Notes: generated by a model not told the origin, from the sequence alone. 64,000 nucleotides of DNA from Reticulascus tulasneorum (GCA_001557505.1 LSAX01000001.1:3410001-3474000); one strand, 5' to 3'. Positions 23,413 through 34,811 are shown, counted from the first letter of the stretch. Program-made: numbers and translations.

Positions 23413-25584
23413 ATGGATCAGGCTGATATTCCTGCGCTCCTGTCGCGGCTGGCGAGCGATGAGGATGCTGCGAGGAAAATGGCCGTTTTCAAGCTGCAGA
23501 CCTCCATCAACGACCCGGCTTTCGCGGACGTCTTCATATCCTCGGGTGGCCTGATCATTCTCCGACGGTTGATTATGAGCACTGGAGGAAATACACTGGC
23601 ATACTCGCTGACGAGTCTGAGTCGGCTGCTCGAGGTGGATATGGGATGGGATATATTCGAAGGGCCAACGTCTGGGGATCTGGTCGAGCGCGTCGTCGAA
23701 TTGGTTGTCACGAATCCGCTTGTCAACATCTTGCGCGGCGCCATGTCGATTCTCGTTGCGCTTGTCAGCCACTCGCAATCCTCGAGCCGCGGAACAGTTC
23801 GCACCCCGGGCTCCTTTGGATTCCGCGCGCTGAAACCCGCTGTTGCTGTGTATCCGCAGTTCTTCGACCTCACCATTGCGCACCTGCAATCTGCCGACCA
23901 TGCCTTGTGCGCCAACGCGCTGATGCTGATCAACGCCTTGATACGAGACGCCGTGTCCCAAGATAGCGCGAATGGATCGAAAGGCGGCGGCGGAGGAACG
24001 GCCCCGATGGAAGAGTGGTCCAAGTTCATCAAGAGATTGCAGGATTTGGGGCTGATAAAGGCGGTCTACAATCTCATGCAGAGCTCTTCGTTGCAAGATC
24101 TGACGCATCCGCTGCTGGAGTTCCAGTCGTTGACAAAGGTGCTGCTTAGGAAGTGGCGGGAGGTCAAGGTCGATCTCGAACGTCCGGAGCATAGGAGAGG
24201 GTTGAAGGGGCTACACCTGGCCAGCGCGCCAGAGAAACAGAACGCCAACGGACTTTCGAAGGCAGAGGAGACGAACGACATGAGCAAGAAGAACAACAGC
24301 CGAAGACACAACCCGGAAAAGTGGAGGAGGCTGGGCTTCGAGACGGAGAGCCCTTCGCAAGAGTTCGAGATCGCGGGCTTCCTGGGCATGATGGACTTGA
24401 CAGACTATGTGCGGAAGAACGAGGACGGCTTCCAAAAGTTACTCATGGAACAAGCGTCGAAATCGATGAGCCGACGATGCCCGATCGCACGCGGCAGTCT
24501 GGCTGTTACGATGATTCTATACGACCATTTCGACGTGGACAAGTCCGAGATTGAGGATACTAAAGGTTATCAAGGCTCGGACGGTGTAAAGAACAACGAC
24601 AAGTTGTTCCACCCGCTCCTACTCCAATGGTCACGACTACACACGGCAGGATTACACGCTTTCCTGCGGGTGTGGAAGGCTACTGGTGGGGAGCACAACG
24701 ACTTCGACAAGGTGGCGGAGCTGGTCCGGATCCTCATCGAGCAAGTTGTTGGCCAAGCCAGTAGGACGAAAGATGTGCTGGAAGTAGAGGACGAACTCCA
24801 GGAATACGACTGTTTGCGGCTGCGGGAGTTGCAGATGGAGCTGCTGGAGCTGTCATTCGAGGATCAGTGGGGCCAGCACCTTTATCACGTCCGGGAGGAA
24901 CTCAAGCAGGAGGCGCTGCAGTTCGTCAAAGAACAGAGAATTCGCTGTTTGCTCCAGGGGTCCTGGTTCACAAAGCCACTGCCTCGGAGAGATACGAATC
25001 GTACCACCGACGATGGGCAGAAGCGTCGATTATATACGGCCATGCCTTGGAGATTCGCCAAGCTGTCGCACAATCGGCGCTTCCTGCACTACGCCGACTT
25101 TCAGGCTCAGACACCGCATGAGCCCGGCTTGGATGTTCTGACCGAGAAAGTCGACCTCAGCACCATCAGCTCGGTGGTGTCGAACGTGTCGGCTCCCAAC
25201 GATGACACGCGTAGCGCCACCAGCAGTTCCACGCTGAAGAACACCGGGCATGTGGTGAAGACGACAACGAAAATCACCATCTTCAGCTACATCAACCCCG
25301 TGGAAGCGGCCAAGGGAGGCGATGCTAAGGAGCAGGCGATCTTGACCCTGTTCCCCCTGAATCACAGCCTCGCGTCGGAATGGCTTGACGGGCTGCTCAT
25401 GCTCCTGAACCAAGCCCCCATCACTGCCGAGACTAACAAGCTCGTCAACCTGGTGAGCGACTACGGGCTGCGCATACGTCTGCTAAACGTGAGGCTGGAG
25501 GCTGCGTATACAGGCCCGCCGCCTGGTGCGGGAGCCATACCCAGCCGGGAGGGGCTGGACGAGGACTACTTTTTTGAGGTTTGA
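23413..25584 (+). CDS. ELMO/CED-12-like protein
   Basis: Single uninterrupted reading frame of 723 residues. Homologues of ELMO/CED-12 partner DOCK-type exchange factors that activate Rac-like GTPases at the membrane and control actin. The N-terminal half is armadillo-like: ALLSRLASDEDAARKMAVFK, then GGLIILRRLI and repeats of similar pitch. An ELMO-domain segment (about 390-450) carries HPLLLQWSRLHTAGLHAFLR. The C-terminal part (about 480-700) fits a PH domain: a strand LRELQMELLELSFED, then RRLYTAMPWRFAKLS and a final helix WLDGLLMLLNQAP. No intron is visible. The start ATG follows a long pyrimidine leader. Family assignment rests on domain order; the GTPase partner is inferred. Confidence 0.88.
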   Translation: MDQADIPALLSRLASDEDAARKMAVFKLQTSINDPAFADVFISSGGLIILRRLIMSTGGNTLAYSLTSLSRLLEVDMGWDIFEGPTSGDLVERVVELVVTNPLVNILRGAMSILVALVSHSQSSSRGTVRTPGSFGFRALKPAVAVYPQFFDLTIAHLQSADHALCANALMLINALIRDAVSQDSANGSKGGGGGTAPMEEWSKFIKRLQDLGLIKAVYNLMQSSSLQDLTHPLLEFQSLTKVLLRKWREVKVDLERPEHRRGLKGLHLASAPEKQNANGLSKAEETNDMSKKNNSRRHNPEKWRRLGFETESPSQEFEIAGFLGMMDLTDYVRKNEDGFQKLLMEQASKSMSRRCPIARGSLAVTMILYDHFDVDKSEIEDTKGYQGSDGVKNNDKLFHPLLLQWSRLHTAGLHAFLRVWKATGGEHNDFDKVAELVRILIEQVVGQASRTKDVLEVEDELQEYDCLRLRELQMELLELSFEDQWGQHLYHVREELKQEALQFVKEQRIRCLLQGSWFTKPLPRRDTNRTTDDGQKRRLYTAMPWRFAKLSHNRRFLHYADFQAQTPHEPGLDVLTEKVDLSTISSVVSNVSAPNDDTRSATSSSTLKNTGHVVKTTTKITIFSYINPVEAAKGGDAKEQAILTLFPLNHSLASEWLDGLLMLLNQAPITAETNKLVNLVSDYGLRIRLLNVRLEAAYTGPPPGAGAIPSREGLDEDYFFEV

Positions 25585-26937
25585 GTGTTTATGAGTGCTT
25601 TGCGTACGTTTGCGGATGATTTCTGTCAGTTACATATACCCTAGCTTGCAGGGATGCGGATGGAATTTGGATAGGCTTGGCATAGCGAGTGGGTTATTTG
25701 CGAGAATGATGATCGATGAACGGATTTTGTAATGAGATCCTTGTTGTTCATATTCAGGAGATGAAATGTTCATACCCGGTTTCGAGGACGGCCAGACAGG
25801 TTTCTTTAATAATGTAAGGAAGGGCACGAAATTGTCTATCAACAAAGGGAGGTCTTAGATTGGGATCCTGGTTGTCTTGAGTCATAACATAAATACTCGC
25901 AACACACTGCATGAGAGGGTCCCGCGAATTGATGAAGTAATAGACTGACATTCACCTTTTCACTGATGCACTTGTCAAGATGAATCAACGTCCGTAGAGC
26001 TGTATGCAGGGTGTTTGGTAGATGGGAAGGTGGAGTAGCTTCACGGATGCTCCGTGGGAGCTCTCTGGCGCTACGGAGGGTGCGGTATCGATTGCAGGGA
26101 TGAGCCCGCTCACTTCAAGACTACCTTGATACAAACACATCCTGCAATTAAAAGGAGACTTGCCTGTTACCACGTCGTACTAGTGGTTGCTTATTTAGTG
26201 ACAGGGTCGCCTCCTGAGAAGTACATGTAAGTGGCAGCTGCTCTTTTAGACTCGATGAAATGTGCACCGCTGCTCTGAACCACTGCCCTGCTTGTACGAC
26301 CTGACAACAACCATGTCGGCCTAATGGCTCGTTCCATCTGTGGAGTGATGCTTAGGAGACAGCGGAAGCTGTGACATGATCCATACGGAGGGCCAAGAGG
26401 ACCGGACGAAGGAACGAGCGACTGAAGAAGTTGTCTATTGTGTCTGTCTTCCACTTCGAATCAAGGCAGCCAAGGTGTACCAGTTGTCCAGCATGCCAAA
26501 GCCTCGGACCAGGGCAGGGAGGGGGACAGTGCGAGTCATCAAGTCGTACCGATAGTGAATCAAGAAAGACGTGAAGGTAAGAAGAGTGCCTAAAAGTTAT
26601 TTAGGGTTGTAACACGGGCGAAAGTCAGTACCAAGTGTTCACCATGCCCTGTTGTTCTCATCGATTGCTTGGAAGAGGAACCCCCTACAGACGAAAATGG
26701 TTGGATGATAAGTTTTTCACAAAACCAGGCTCCGCTAGCAGCATACTAAACTTCGAGGTGCTCATCACCGCGAATATTCCTTGCCAATGGCCTGGTTAAT
26801 CGACATCATCGAGACTCGCGGTCGTGGAATATACGACAGGGTATGCTTCAAATTATCTGTAAGGAGATGGTGTTCAAGCTCAAGCCAGGCTTGTCAACGC
26901 TCATTTCGAGCCCGACATAACCTCCTCCAGTTACCTG
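25585..26937. other. Convergent 3' intergenic region
   Basis: About 1.35 kb between ELMO and the next minus-strand gene. Only short frames of 60-100 codons, none protein-like. Nothing else seen. Confidence 0.5.
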
Positions 26938-28337
26938 TTACTGCTGCAAGGCTGAGTTCCACTCGCGGCCACTATCAGTCCCCCACTCGCTACCCTTATA
27001 CCAGTATTGCGCTCTCTTCGACAAAAAGGGTCGACCAAATATCAAGCCCGGTTCGCAGTGCTCGGATACTTGGAACTCGACGGTAAAAGGAGGGCGATGT
27101 GGAATCGAGTCGTCCCTGCTACTCCTCCACTCGAGAATAGCCTTCCCAACACTCCTCTCTCCCTTAATTCCAATGCCATAATCCAGGACAGCCGTCTCGT
27201 CAAACCGCTGCGGCTTGACGATCAGTCCGAGTTTACAAGCTTCCGAGATGGAAATAATGTTCCCATCAAGAACTCTGCTTATGACAGCATTTGCAAGCCT
27301 TATCTCGCCGTTGTTTGACTTTACGTATCCGCTAGTGAATTCGCCAAAGAAACTTGTGTTGCAATTCAAAGCCTTGGGGTTATCTTCGCCGGTTTTGCGC
27401 CACAGTGGTTGTGGCTGCGCTTTAACTACGAACTTCCTAGCATGGCCACTTCGACCTCCGCCTAGGCTGGATGAGTGCGAAGACGAGGACGAGGATGAGA
27501 GCGAGGTGTAATTATCAGACAACTCGGTTGGCGTGGGGGAGTGCTGGCGTGCCTGAGGGATCACTTCCTTCTCCAGCATGCTCCGGGCAATGTTGACAAG
27601 ATCCTTTTGTTGTTCTCGTAGATCCGCAGAGCTAAAAGGACTTGATAGACGTTCATGAGACTCGACTTGACTCTGCAGTCGGTCGATGATCCTAAGACTA
27701 GATCTAATGAGCCTCCTCAGGAAGCGGCTGCCATAACGAACTTAGCACGCATGACGACATCACCTTGGGTACTAAACCCATGAAGGCGCTGTTTCCATTA
27801 CATCGAAATCACTCACATCTGACTTTGGTCGGCCTTGGCTTGCCCGCTCGACCTCGCATCATCTTTAGCGAGGCTTGCAATCTCAAGTTGCACCGTACTC
27901 GACAGTAGGCAGAGACTGTTCTGCAAGATGGACATCTCTGGGCGAAGTGCAAGGATCGATTTCTTTTGGAAACTCCATCGGATGGCCGCAAACAGCTGAA
28001 AACGGCTCTCCATGCGTTCCCTTATCCGATAGGTGGCATCGCTGAGCTGTTCCCGGACGAACTTCGACTGCCGCTCCAGGGTGGAGAGAACCTTGTGGGT
28101 GCGGACGTACTCGAGCACTCGTGAGTGGGTGTGTTCCTTACAGAGTTGACTCAGCGAGACCTGGGCAAGCCCAACCGTTTGCGAGAAGGATTCGACTTGA
28201 GCTGCAAAGTTCTCGACATCATCCTTTGCCGAGCCAGCGTTATCTGCGAATCTGTAGAGAGTGGAGACAAGAGTGTCGCTATATTTCGTCAACTGAATGA
28301 TGCCAGCGATGCTGGCCGCCACTGCGAGCGCCTCCAT
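26938..28337 (-). CDS. STAND-type fungal N-terminal domain fused to a retropepsin-like domain lacking the catalytic Asp
   Basis: Two exons, 28337-27817 and 27727-26938, joined across an 89-bp intron, give 436 residues. The N-terminus MEALAVAASIAGIIQL and the helical bundle that follows (to about 170) match the fungal N-terminal domain found on STAND/NLR-like proteins. A basic helical linker (RFLRRLIRSSLRIIDRLQ) and a Ser-rich segment come next. Residues about 300-425 look like a retropepsin-type aspartyl protease fold: NIISISEACKLGLIVKP in the middle and GLIFGRPFL near the end. The DTG/DSG catalytic triplet expected just before NIIS is SRV (324-326). No NB-ARC, NACHT or repeat domain is present. 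Role unknown; the architecture suggests a signalling or heterokaryon-incompatibility-related gene, which is inference. The intron acceptor could also lie a few codons further on. Confidence 0.7.
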
Positions 28338-29522
28338 GCTTATACAGCACGAGAACAAGAGAATTCAATCAGGCATCGCAATCGGACATCCATATAATCG
28401 AGTTTCGGTCGGGCTGGGGCAACCACCATCTTCTTGTAGGGGCCCAATATGGACACAAGTGACGGTGCCAAATTTGGAGCCCAAATCTGCCTTGAGAGTG
28501 CATTCGATTCTATGGCATTCTATAAGGCCGACTAGACCGCCTCGCAATGCGTTCCAGGCAGGCTCTACTGCAGCAAGCCCGCGGTATCGGATGTTGCGGA
28601 AAGCCATATATGCAAGCTTTTCATGTGCAGAGGTGGTGAGGCAGGCTGGCTGGCATCCGAGATTCTTGTCGTAAACGACCTTCACCCCGCACCAAGAACC
28701 CTCATGCTAAAAACAGCTAAGGCGGGCAAGTAAGTAAGTAAGTCGTCCGTAAGGTAGTTATGAATAGACACGAAGCACAGCACGCTGAGCAGTTGGAGAA
28801 TGGCCTCATTGCAATAACACTTACTAACCCCACGAGATCCCAAGACAATGATGGGGATACCGAAGGTCGTGGCACTGCTAGTGGATCATTGGGTAGTAAC
28901 AACTATTGGACTTCATGGTTTTGTTGCCATACTTGTTCTGCCCTTGTGCTATGTACAATCCCGCAGCTGGTTTGTTTGAGAGTCCCCTCTTCATGGCCAG
29001 TTCTTCAGATGGCTCGGCTCTTCTGTCAGCATGTTGTCGTCAACAAGTCCGGGCAGGCACGGAGTTCAGGGGGCTTGGAGAGGGAAGAATGATTCCCGTC
29101 GGTGGCGCGGGAGAGTCTAGTTCAGCATGTCGTCGAGATGGAGTGTTGTGCTAACTTTGACAATTTACTTGTGGAACCCCCAGAGCCTTTCCTTCCTTAC
29201 ATTTCTGATATTATAATTACCTACTTGTTAGAGGCCGAACTAACAACGGTGCCCAGCCCCCTCTATCTACTACTAAAGGTCAACCCCAGCCACAGCGGTC
29301 GCCTCCCGGCTCCCCACCACACCTCACCCCGCCTTGACGCTCCGAGCTTCACGAATCCGGCTTGCATTAAATTTCATATCCACCTCCGTCCCGACTCATT
29401 TGCCTTCTTCGCATCCAAATACCCAGATTTACGGAAGCACTCAAGCTACAGGAACCAAGGGAACCATACCCACACATTGAAGAGCTGCGGCCCGGCCGAA
29501 ACTCAATCAGCAGCAACGTCGC
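28338..29522. promoter_or_regulatory. Divergent region between the STAND/retropepsin-like gene and the GRF gene
   Basis: About 1.2 kb holding both promoters. It contains a short AAGT tandem run at 28727-28742. Open frames on both strands have no recognisable protein content. Confidence 0.45.
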
Positions 29523-30689
29523 ATGGGTCGCAAACTACCTTGGAAGCACCCAGAGCGAAAACAGGCCTACACTCCAGCGACGATGCGAACGCCACGGAGC
29601 AACCCCCGTCTTCAATACAACAAAAGCCCTGCTGGCACGCCCGCCAGCTCCCAGGGCTCGCACAAAAAAAGGCTCGACGGCCTCTACCAGGACGGGGAAT
29701 GGTTCTGTAACTGCGAGCCCCGAAACGATGCCAAATACTTCACCGTGAAGAAGAGGGGCCGCAACAACGGGCGGGGATTCTATACCTGCGGGACGAGGAG
29801 TTGCAAGTTCTTCTTGTGGGAGGATGATGCCAAGGCGAGACAGATGGGCGAGCCGGTCTCTGGTGCCCAGCCTCAGCTGCCCGCATCGTCGCAAGAGCGG
29901 AACACAGCACAAAATCCCGTGGTGGAGGCGGCGACACCGCCACAGCGGGCGAGGGCGGACGACGTGAACAGTCTCTTTGAATCGTCCACAGACGACGAGC
30001 TGTTCTGGACGAGCGTGGCGGACAAACTCGAGCACTGGCAGGCTGAGCCTGCAGGGACTCCTTGCCCTCCAGGGAATAAGACGAGGTCGCTTGATTACCG
30101 GGAGCGTAGACTTGGAGATGCAGAGCCTCTTGCAGGGGCAACAGTTGATACTGCGCAAAAGAGCTTCGAAAAGCCGCAACAGACGTCGTTGCAGGACCCG
30201 TTTACTACCCCTGCCAATAAACGAACGCACGATGTCCTGGGCGGCATGCCCACACCCTCCGTGACACGCAACCTCTTCTCCGGTCCAGACAGCAAACGTC
30301 AAAAGACCCAAGGCCACAACGAAGGGCAGCCAGCGTCTTCCGGCCTCCACTCGCCCGCGGTAACGCCCAGCCGCACCCTAGATGCCTTCAGCGTCCCCAA
30401 GCACGACGACGACTACGACCTCACCGAGGACATCATGTGCCTGCTCCGGGGCCAGAAGATGGACGAGCCCATCCTCCGAGCTGTACGCGACTCGCTGGAC
30501 AAGCACGCTCTCAGGACGCGGGGCATCGTCAAGGGGCGCGATCTGGTGCGCAACATGCTCAAGGAGAGGGACGACAGGATCGCCGAGCTGCAGGAGCGGG
30601 TCGTGGCGCTGGAAAACAAGAATAAGCAGCAGAAGGAATCGATTACGAATTTCAAAGCGAGCATCATGGATTTGTATTCGAAGCACTGA
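29523..30689 (+). CDS. GRF-type zinc-finger protein with C-terminal coiled coil
   Basis: Single exon, 388 residues. A GRF zinc finger lies at residues 60-103: CxC (Cys62, Cys64), a basic turn TVKKRGRNNGRGFYTC, Cys89 and Cys94, then KFFLWEDD. GRF fingers bind single-stranded nucleic acid and occur in DNA repair and topoisomerase proteins. The middle is disordered, Pro/Ser/Thr-rich, with many possible phosphorylation sites. The last 90 residues are charged and helical (ELQERVVALENKNKQQKES), a likely coiled coil. The first ATG (MGRKLPWKH) is used; a second in-frame Met follows 20 codons later. No enzymatic domain is fused to the finger, so the role is uncertain; a nuclear nucleic-acid-binding role is inferred. 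Confidence 0.85.
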   Translation: MGRKLPWKHPERKQAYTPATMRTPRSNPRLQYNKSPAGTPASSQGSHKKRLDGLYQDGEWFCNCEPRNDAKYFTVKKRGRNNGRGFYTCGTRSCKFFLWEDDAKARQMGEPVSGAQPQLPASSQERNTAQNPVVEAATPPQRARADDVNSLFESSTDDELFWTSVADKLEHWQAEPAGTPCPPGNKTRSLDYRERRLGDAEPLAGATVDTAQKSFEKPQQTSLQDPFTTPANKRTHDVLGGMPTPSVTRNLFSGPDSKRQKTQGHNEGQPASSGLHSPAVTPSRTLDAFSVPKHDDDYDLTEDIMCLLRGQKMDEPILRAVRDSLDKHALRTRGIVKGRDLVRNMLKERDDRIAELQERVVALENKNKQQKESITNFKASIMDLYSKH

Positions 30690-31394
30690 ACGGCTGGCAC
30701 GCCGTCTATGTTAGGGGCGTGTGGGTTCAGTTGGGGAAAGTGTAGGATCATAGGTTCAGGTCTTGGAGTTGGGCTCGTAGGATATGCATCCACAGGATGA
30801 GTCAGTTAAGGAAAATACCCCTTTTGTTTCTAGTCCATTCTCAGTCCAGTGCCTAGGCCTGTGACAATGCTAAAGTTGATGGCCGGGAGACGGTCCTCGG
30901 CAGACATTGCCTATGCGGTAGACATTGCCTATGCGGTAAAGCTTGTACGGTGTGCGTGGCTGTCCGTTGGTATAGGTAATCAACCAGGTATATGAAAAGG
31001 GACAGTCAAGGTAGTCTTTGAACATCGCCTGGGGGCACCCCACAAGCCTATACGCTTCCCGAGGCATAGTTGAACTACCAACACTAGTCCTCGCCTGTTA
31101 TTCCATTCTTGCATTCATCGCTCAAGACATGCTTGGACATTTCGACGAGCTTAAGAAGCACGACCAGATTGTGACGGGACAAGTTTACAACAAAGTACAT
31201 CAACCAAAAATTAAGCAACCCACAGCCGGGGTACCCATATACCACTAATATGGTAGTGTCGAGGGGTGAATATCTCAAGAGGATCTTCGTACTGGCCCTA
31301 TGGTAGGCATGCTAGTTAGTTCCCTTACGCCATAGAATCGAGCTTGAAGAAGATACCGACCCGTCGAGACATATCAGGTGAGCTGTGTTGGGCT
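30690..31394. other. Convergent 3' intergenic region with an 18-bp tandem duplication
   Basis: About 700 bases. It contains two perfect copies of agacattgcctatgcggt at 30902-30937. No supported gene. Confidence 0.5.
30902..30937. repeat. 18-bp tandem duplication
   Basis: Two adjacent perfect copies of agacattgcctatgcggt in non-coding DNA, probably a recent slippage event because the copies are identical. Confidence 0.9.
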
Positions 31395-31865
31395 TCAATT
31401 TTCAGAAGCATCCTCGTTCAGCACATTGCTTGAAGTCGTTCGAGCTTGATCTTCAAAACCATTCTCATTTGGCACATCGCCCGCCTCCATAGGAAGCTGG
31501 CTCAACTCATCCGTTGAACTCGTTGAGCTCATCTGCATGTCACTCTCCCCTACGAAACCCTGACCCGGATCACCAGTGGAACTTGCCCGGCCTTCGCCCG
31601 CCGCCGCCGCCGCCACAGCAGCAGCAGCAGCAGCATCAGCAGCCGCTTTCTCCCTCTCCTTTTTCATCTTGGCGGCTTTGGACGGCCTGCCGGTTCTCGG
31701 GGCGACCTTCGCCGTAGGTGCGTGGATTGCAGTGCGAATCTGACCCTCTGTATAACCAGTCACCCGGATTATTTCCCTGACGGTCATACGGGCGTCATTG
31801 TACAGAGTGCGGACGCGCAGGCGGGCGTCGTTATCGAGGTGTTTCGTCCCTTTGCCATTGACCAT
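31395..31865 (-). CDS. Small basic protein with HTH-like region, AT-hook-like motif and poly-Ala tract
   Basis: Single-exon frame of 156 residues. Residues 11-49 look like a helix-turn-helix (ARLRVRTLYNDARMTVREI, then VTGYTEGQIRTAI), the kind of fold used by transposase and resolvase DNA-binding domains. A TGRPSK motif (58-63), resembling an AT-hook core, follows. Then come a Lys-rich helix and an alanine tract at 74-89 encoded by GCN repeats. The C-terminal 60 residues are acidic, Ser/Thr-rich and disordered. The combination suggests a DNA-binding nuclear protein, possibly domesticated from a mobile element, but no catalytic domain, inverted repeats or relatives are visible here. I do not recognise a named family. 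Confidence 0.6.
   Translation of the reverse strand: MVNGKGTKHLDNDARLRVRTLYNDARMTVREIIRVTGYTEGQIRTAIHAPTAKVAPRTGRPSKAAKMKKEREKAAADAAAAAAVAAAAAGEGRASSTGDPGQGFVGESDMQMSSTSSTDELSQLPMEAGDVPNENGFEDQARTTSSNVLNEDASEN
31599..31643. repeat. GCN trinucleotide repeat coding poly-alanine
   Basis: Interrupted CCG/CAG trinucleotide run that encodes the alanine tract of the minus-strand gene. Such tracts often vary in length between strains. Confidence 0.75.
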
Positions 31866-32557
31866 TTTTTGTGTGGTTGTCTTTTTACACTGTTTATTGC
31901 TGTTGTCTAGAAATCAAAATTAAAGAGATGTGGTGGGGAGTGTGGACGCGAGAGCCTCAACTTTTTGAACTTTTGGTCTGGTGGCTGGCTCCAGGGGTTC
32001 GTCTACGGCAGAAATGCTAACCAGTAAATGACAATAGCTTGTTCGATATCTTTATACGGAATATGTGTAACTCTGAGTGCGAACTGGCCTCTTCACGATA
32101 ACCCACTTTCAATATTCTGGGCAGCTTTTATACAATACATAGACACGTTACCAGAGTGAAATCGGAAGCTGAGCTACGAGAGCTGCTTTTGGATTGTTGC
32201 ACAACTACCACTTCTCCTTAAAAATACACCTCGGCATCTTGGTTGCTTCCCAAGACTCTCGACAACGATACTTTTAGTCACAATACGGCCGCAGAGAATT
32301 TGTAGCCCAGAGCGGCGGGTTTGTAACTCATGACCGTGTCTGAATTTGACTGATATGCTTACACTACCTATGAACATTGAAGCAAGAGCGTAAGTTACAA
32401 TTGCCGCACCCGTAGCCTGTACACTACGTGTAACTTCATCTCTCGTCCCTCTCCACCACTATATAACCTGAGAGCCATAGCAACCCGTGGATTACCCCAA
32501 TGCAGCACTTACTTTTCCCCTGCTCCAAGCTCTAATATAGACCAAACGTAAACCTGC
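31866..32557. other. Intergenic region between the HTH-like gene and SDH1
   Basis: About 700 bases: the promoter side of the small minus-strand gene and the 3' side of SDH1. No supported gene. Confidence 0.5.
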
Positions 32558-34811
32558 TTAGTACACACGCTTGAAAGGAGGAACAGCCTTGCACTCGTTC
32601 TCGTCCAGTGTATGAGCGATAACACGGCGGTATGATAGATCAACCTTGCCATGCGGCTGCTTCTGGTAGCTGAGGGTATGCTTCATCCAGTTGTCGTCGT
32701 CTCGGTCGGGGTAGTCCTCTCGGGCATGCGCACCTCGAGACTCCTTTCTTGCTGCGGCAGAAGTCGCGGTTTGAATACTGTGATAACGTCAGCTCTTGAA
32801 TAAACCAAACAGTCATGAATATACTTACGCGCAAGTCAGGAGATTTCTCAGTTCAAGTGTCTCCGTCAGGTCAGAGTTCCAAATCATGCTTCGGTCCTTG
32901 ATTCCGACTTGTGCGAATTGCGCATCAATGCCAGTCATCAGACGGACACCTTCATCCAAACTCTCTTGTGTTCGGAAGACGCTGACTTCCGTCTGCATGG
33001 CCTTTTGCATTGCCAGTCGAATCTCGGCGGTGCTCTTGGGGCCATCCGAAGTTCGGACTTGATCCAAGACCTCGATAGAATCGGCGGCAGCATCGGCCTC
33101 AATAGCCTTATGAGCCTGGCCGGGGGTGAAGTTATCTCGGATAGTGTGAGAGACAGCACGGCCGAACACAACCAAATCCAGAAGAGAGTTGGCACCAAGT
33201 CTGTTGGCTCCGTGGACAGATACACAGGCTGCTTCACCACAGGCAAAGAGACCTGGCACCACCTTGTCTTGTCCATTCTCGTCAACGGTGATGACCTCAC
33301 CAGTGTATTTGGTGGGGATACCACCCATGTTGTAATGGACAGTGGGCAGAACAGGGATGGGTTGCTTGGTGACGTCGACACCGGCGAAGATGGCAGCAGT
33401 CTCACTAATACCGGGTAGACGCTCGTGCAGAACCTCAGCCGGCAAATGACTGAGTTGCAGGAAGATGTGGTCCTTCTCCGCACCGACACCACGGCCATCT
33501 CGGATTTCCATGGTCATAGACCGGGAAACGACATCTCGGGAGGCAAGATCCTTAGCCGTGGGAGCGTATCTCTCCATGAATCTCTCGCCCTCGGAGTTCA
33601 ACAGATAACCTCCCTCTCCACGAGAGCCTTCAGTGATCAAGCATCCTGCTCCATAGATACCGGTCGGGTGGAACTGAACGAATTCCAAATCTTGGTTTGG
33701 CAAGCCGGCTCGGGCGACCATGGCCATACCATCACCGGTACAAGTGTGGGCTGATGTGCAGCTAAAGTAGGCTCGGCCATAACCACCGGTAGCAAGAACG
33801 GTGTTTTTGGCCAGGAATCGGTGTAGTGTGCCATCCTCTTGGTTATAGGCCAGGACTCCGACGCATTCGCCATCCTGCATGATCAGGTCGAGTGCGAAGT
33901 ATTCGATGAAGTAGTTGGTGTTATGTCGAAGGGATTGGCCGTAAAGGGTATGTAGAAGAGCATGTCCAGTTCGATCCGCAGCAGCGCAGCATCGGTATGC
34001 CTGGCCGCCCTTTCCGAACTTCTGGGACTGACCACCGAAGGCACGTTGATAGCTATAGACAACGTATTAGTCCGCGTTTCACGAGGAGTTCTCATCATCC
34101 CACTCACATCTTTCCATCCTCAGTTCTGGAGAATGGGCAGCCGTAGTTCTCCAGCTCCACAATGGATGCCGGAGCCTCCCTTGTCATGTAGTGGATGGCA
34201 TCTTGATCTCCGAGCCAATCCGAGCCCTTGACGGTATCGTACATGTGCCATCTCCAGTCGTCCTCGTGCATATTGCCTAGGGCCGCATTGATACCGCCTT
34301 GTGCCGCGACTGTGTGACTTCGAGTGGGGAACAGTTTGGATATGCACGCGGTGTTGAAGCCGGCTTCCGCAAGACCGAAGGCTGCTCGGAGGCCGGAGCC
34401 ACCAGCACCTACTACAACGGCATCGTATTCGTGGTCCTTCACGTTGATCAATTAGCGACTGTTGCATACGCTCTATGGGGGAGGGGAGGCCCCAGGGAAG
34501 TCGAGCAACATACAATCACGGGATATTTGTTGCTCACGAATGGTGACGCCTCCTTCGCTCGCAGCGGCTGGTTCGCAAATATTCGCGCTAGAAATTGATG
34601 GCTCAGCTTCTGGTCTGCCTGTCTTGTATCTCAAGGGCAAAAGGGCTCGTACCGGCAGATCGTGTCGAGGAAAATGTTCTGGTCTGATTTCTTGTGGCCC
34701 GCGAAAACTGAACCTCGGATTAGCGATGACAGCTTCGAAGGACAGTAGGAGGCGAGTGCTACTCACGGCAGGGGCACCAGCCAGTCTCCTCAAGGTCATT
34801 GAAGATGCCAT
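32558..34811 (-). CDS. SDH1: Succinate dehydrogenase flavoprotein subunit (complex II), mitochondrial
   Basis: FAD-bearing catalytic subunit that oxidises succinate to fumarate in the TCA cycle and feeds electrons to ubiquinone. Five exons on the minus strand: 34811-34767, 34618-34514, 34436-34108, 34052-32829 and 32777-32558, giving 640 residues. The first two short exons encode a basic mitochondrial presequence ([15 protein letters not shown], then [19 protein letters not shown]). The FAD-binding fold starts [11 protein letters not shown]. The covalent FAD histidine is His91 in [10 protein letters not shown]. Substrate-site motifs [19 protein letters not shown] and [14 protein letters not shown] are intact. 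The C-terminus [18 protein letters not shown] is typical of the family. The splice between exons 2 and 3 was chosen because it restores SNKYPVIDHEYDA. Confidence 0.96.

Noticed and set aside
29102..29710. Plus-strand frame overlapping the start of the GRF gene in another frame
   Set aside because: The GRF frame carries the zinc-finger motif; this one has no motif and lies mostly in the leader.
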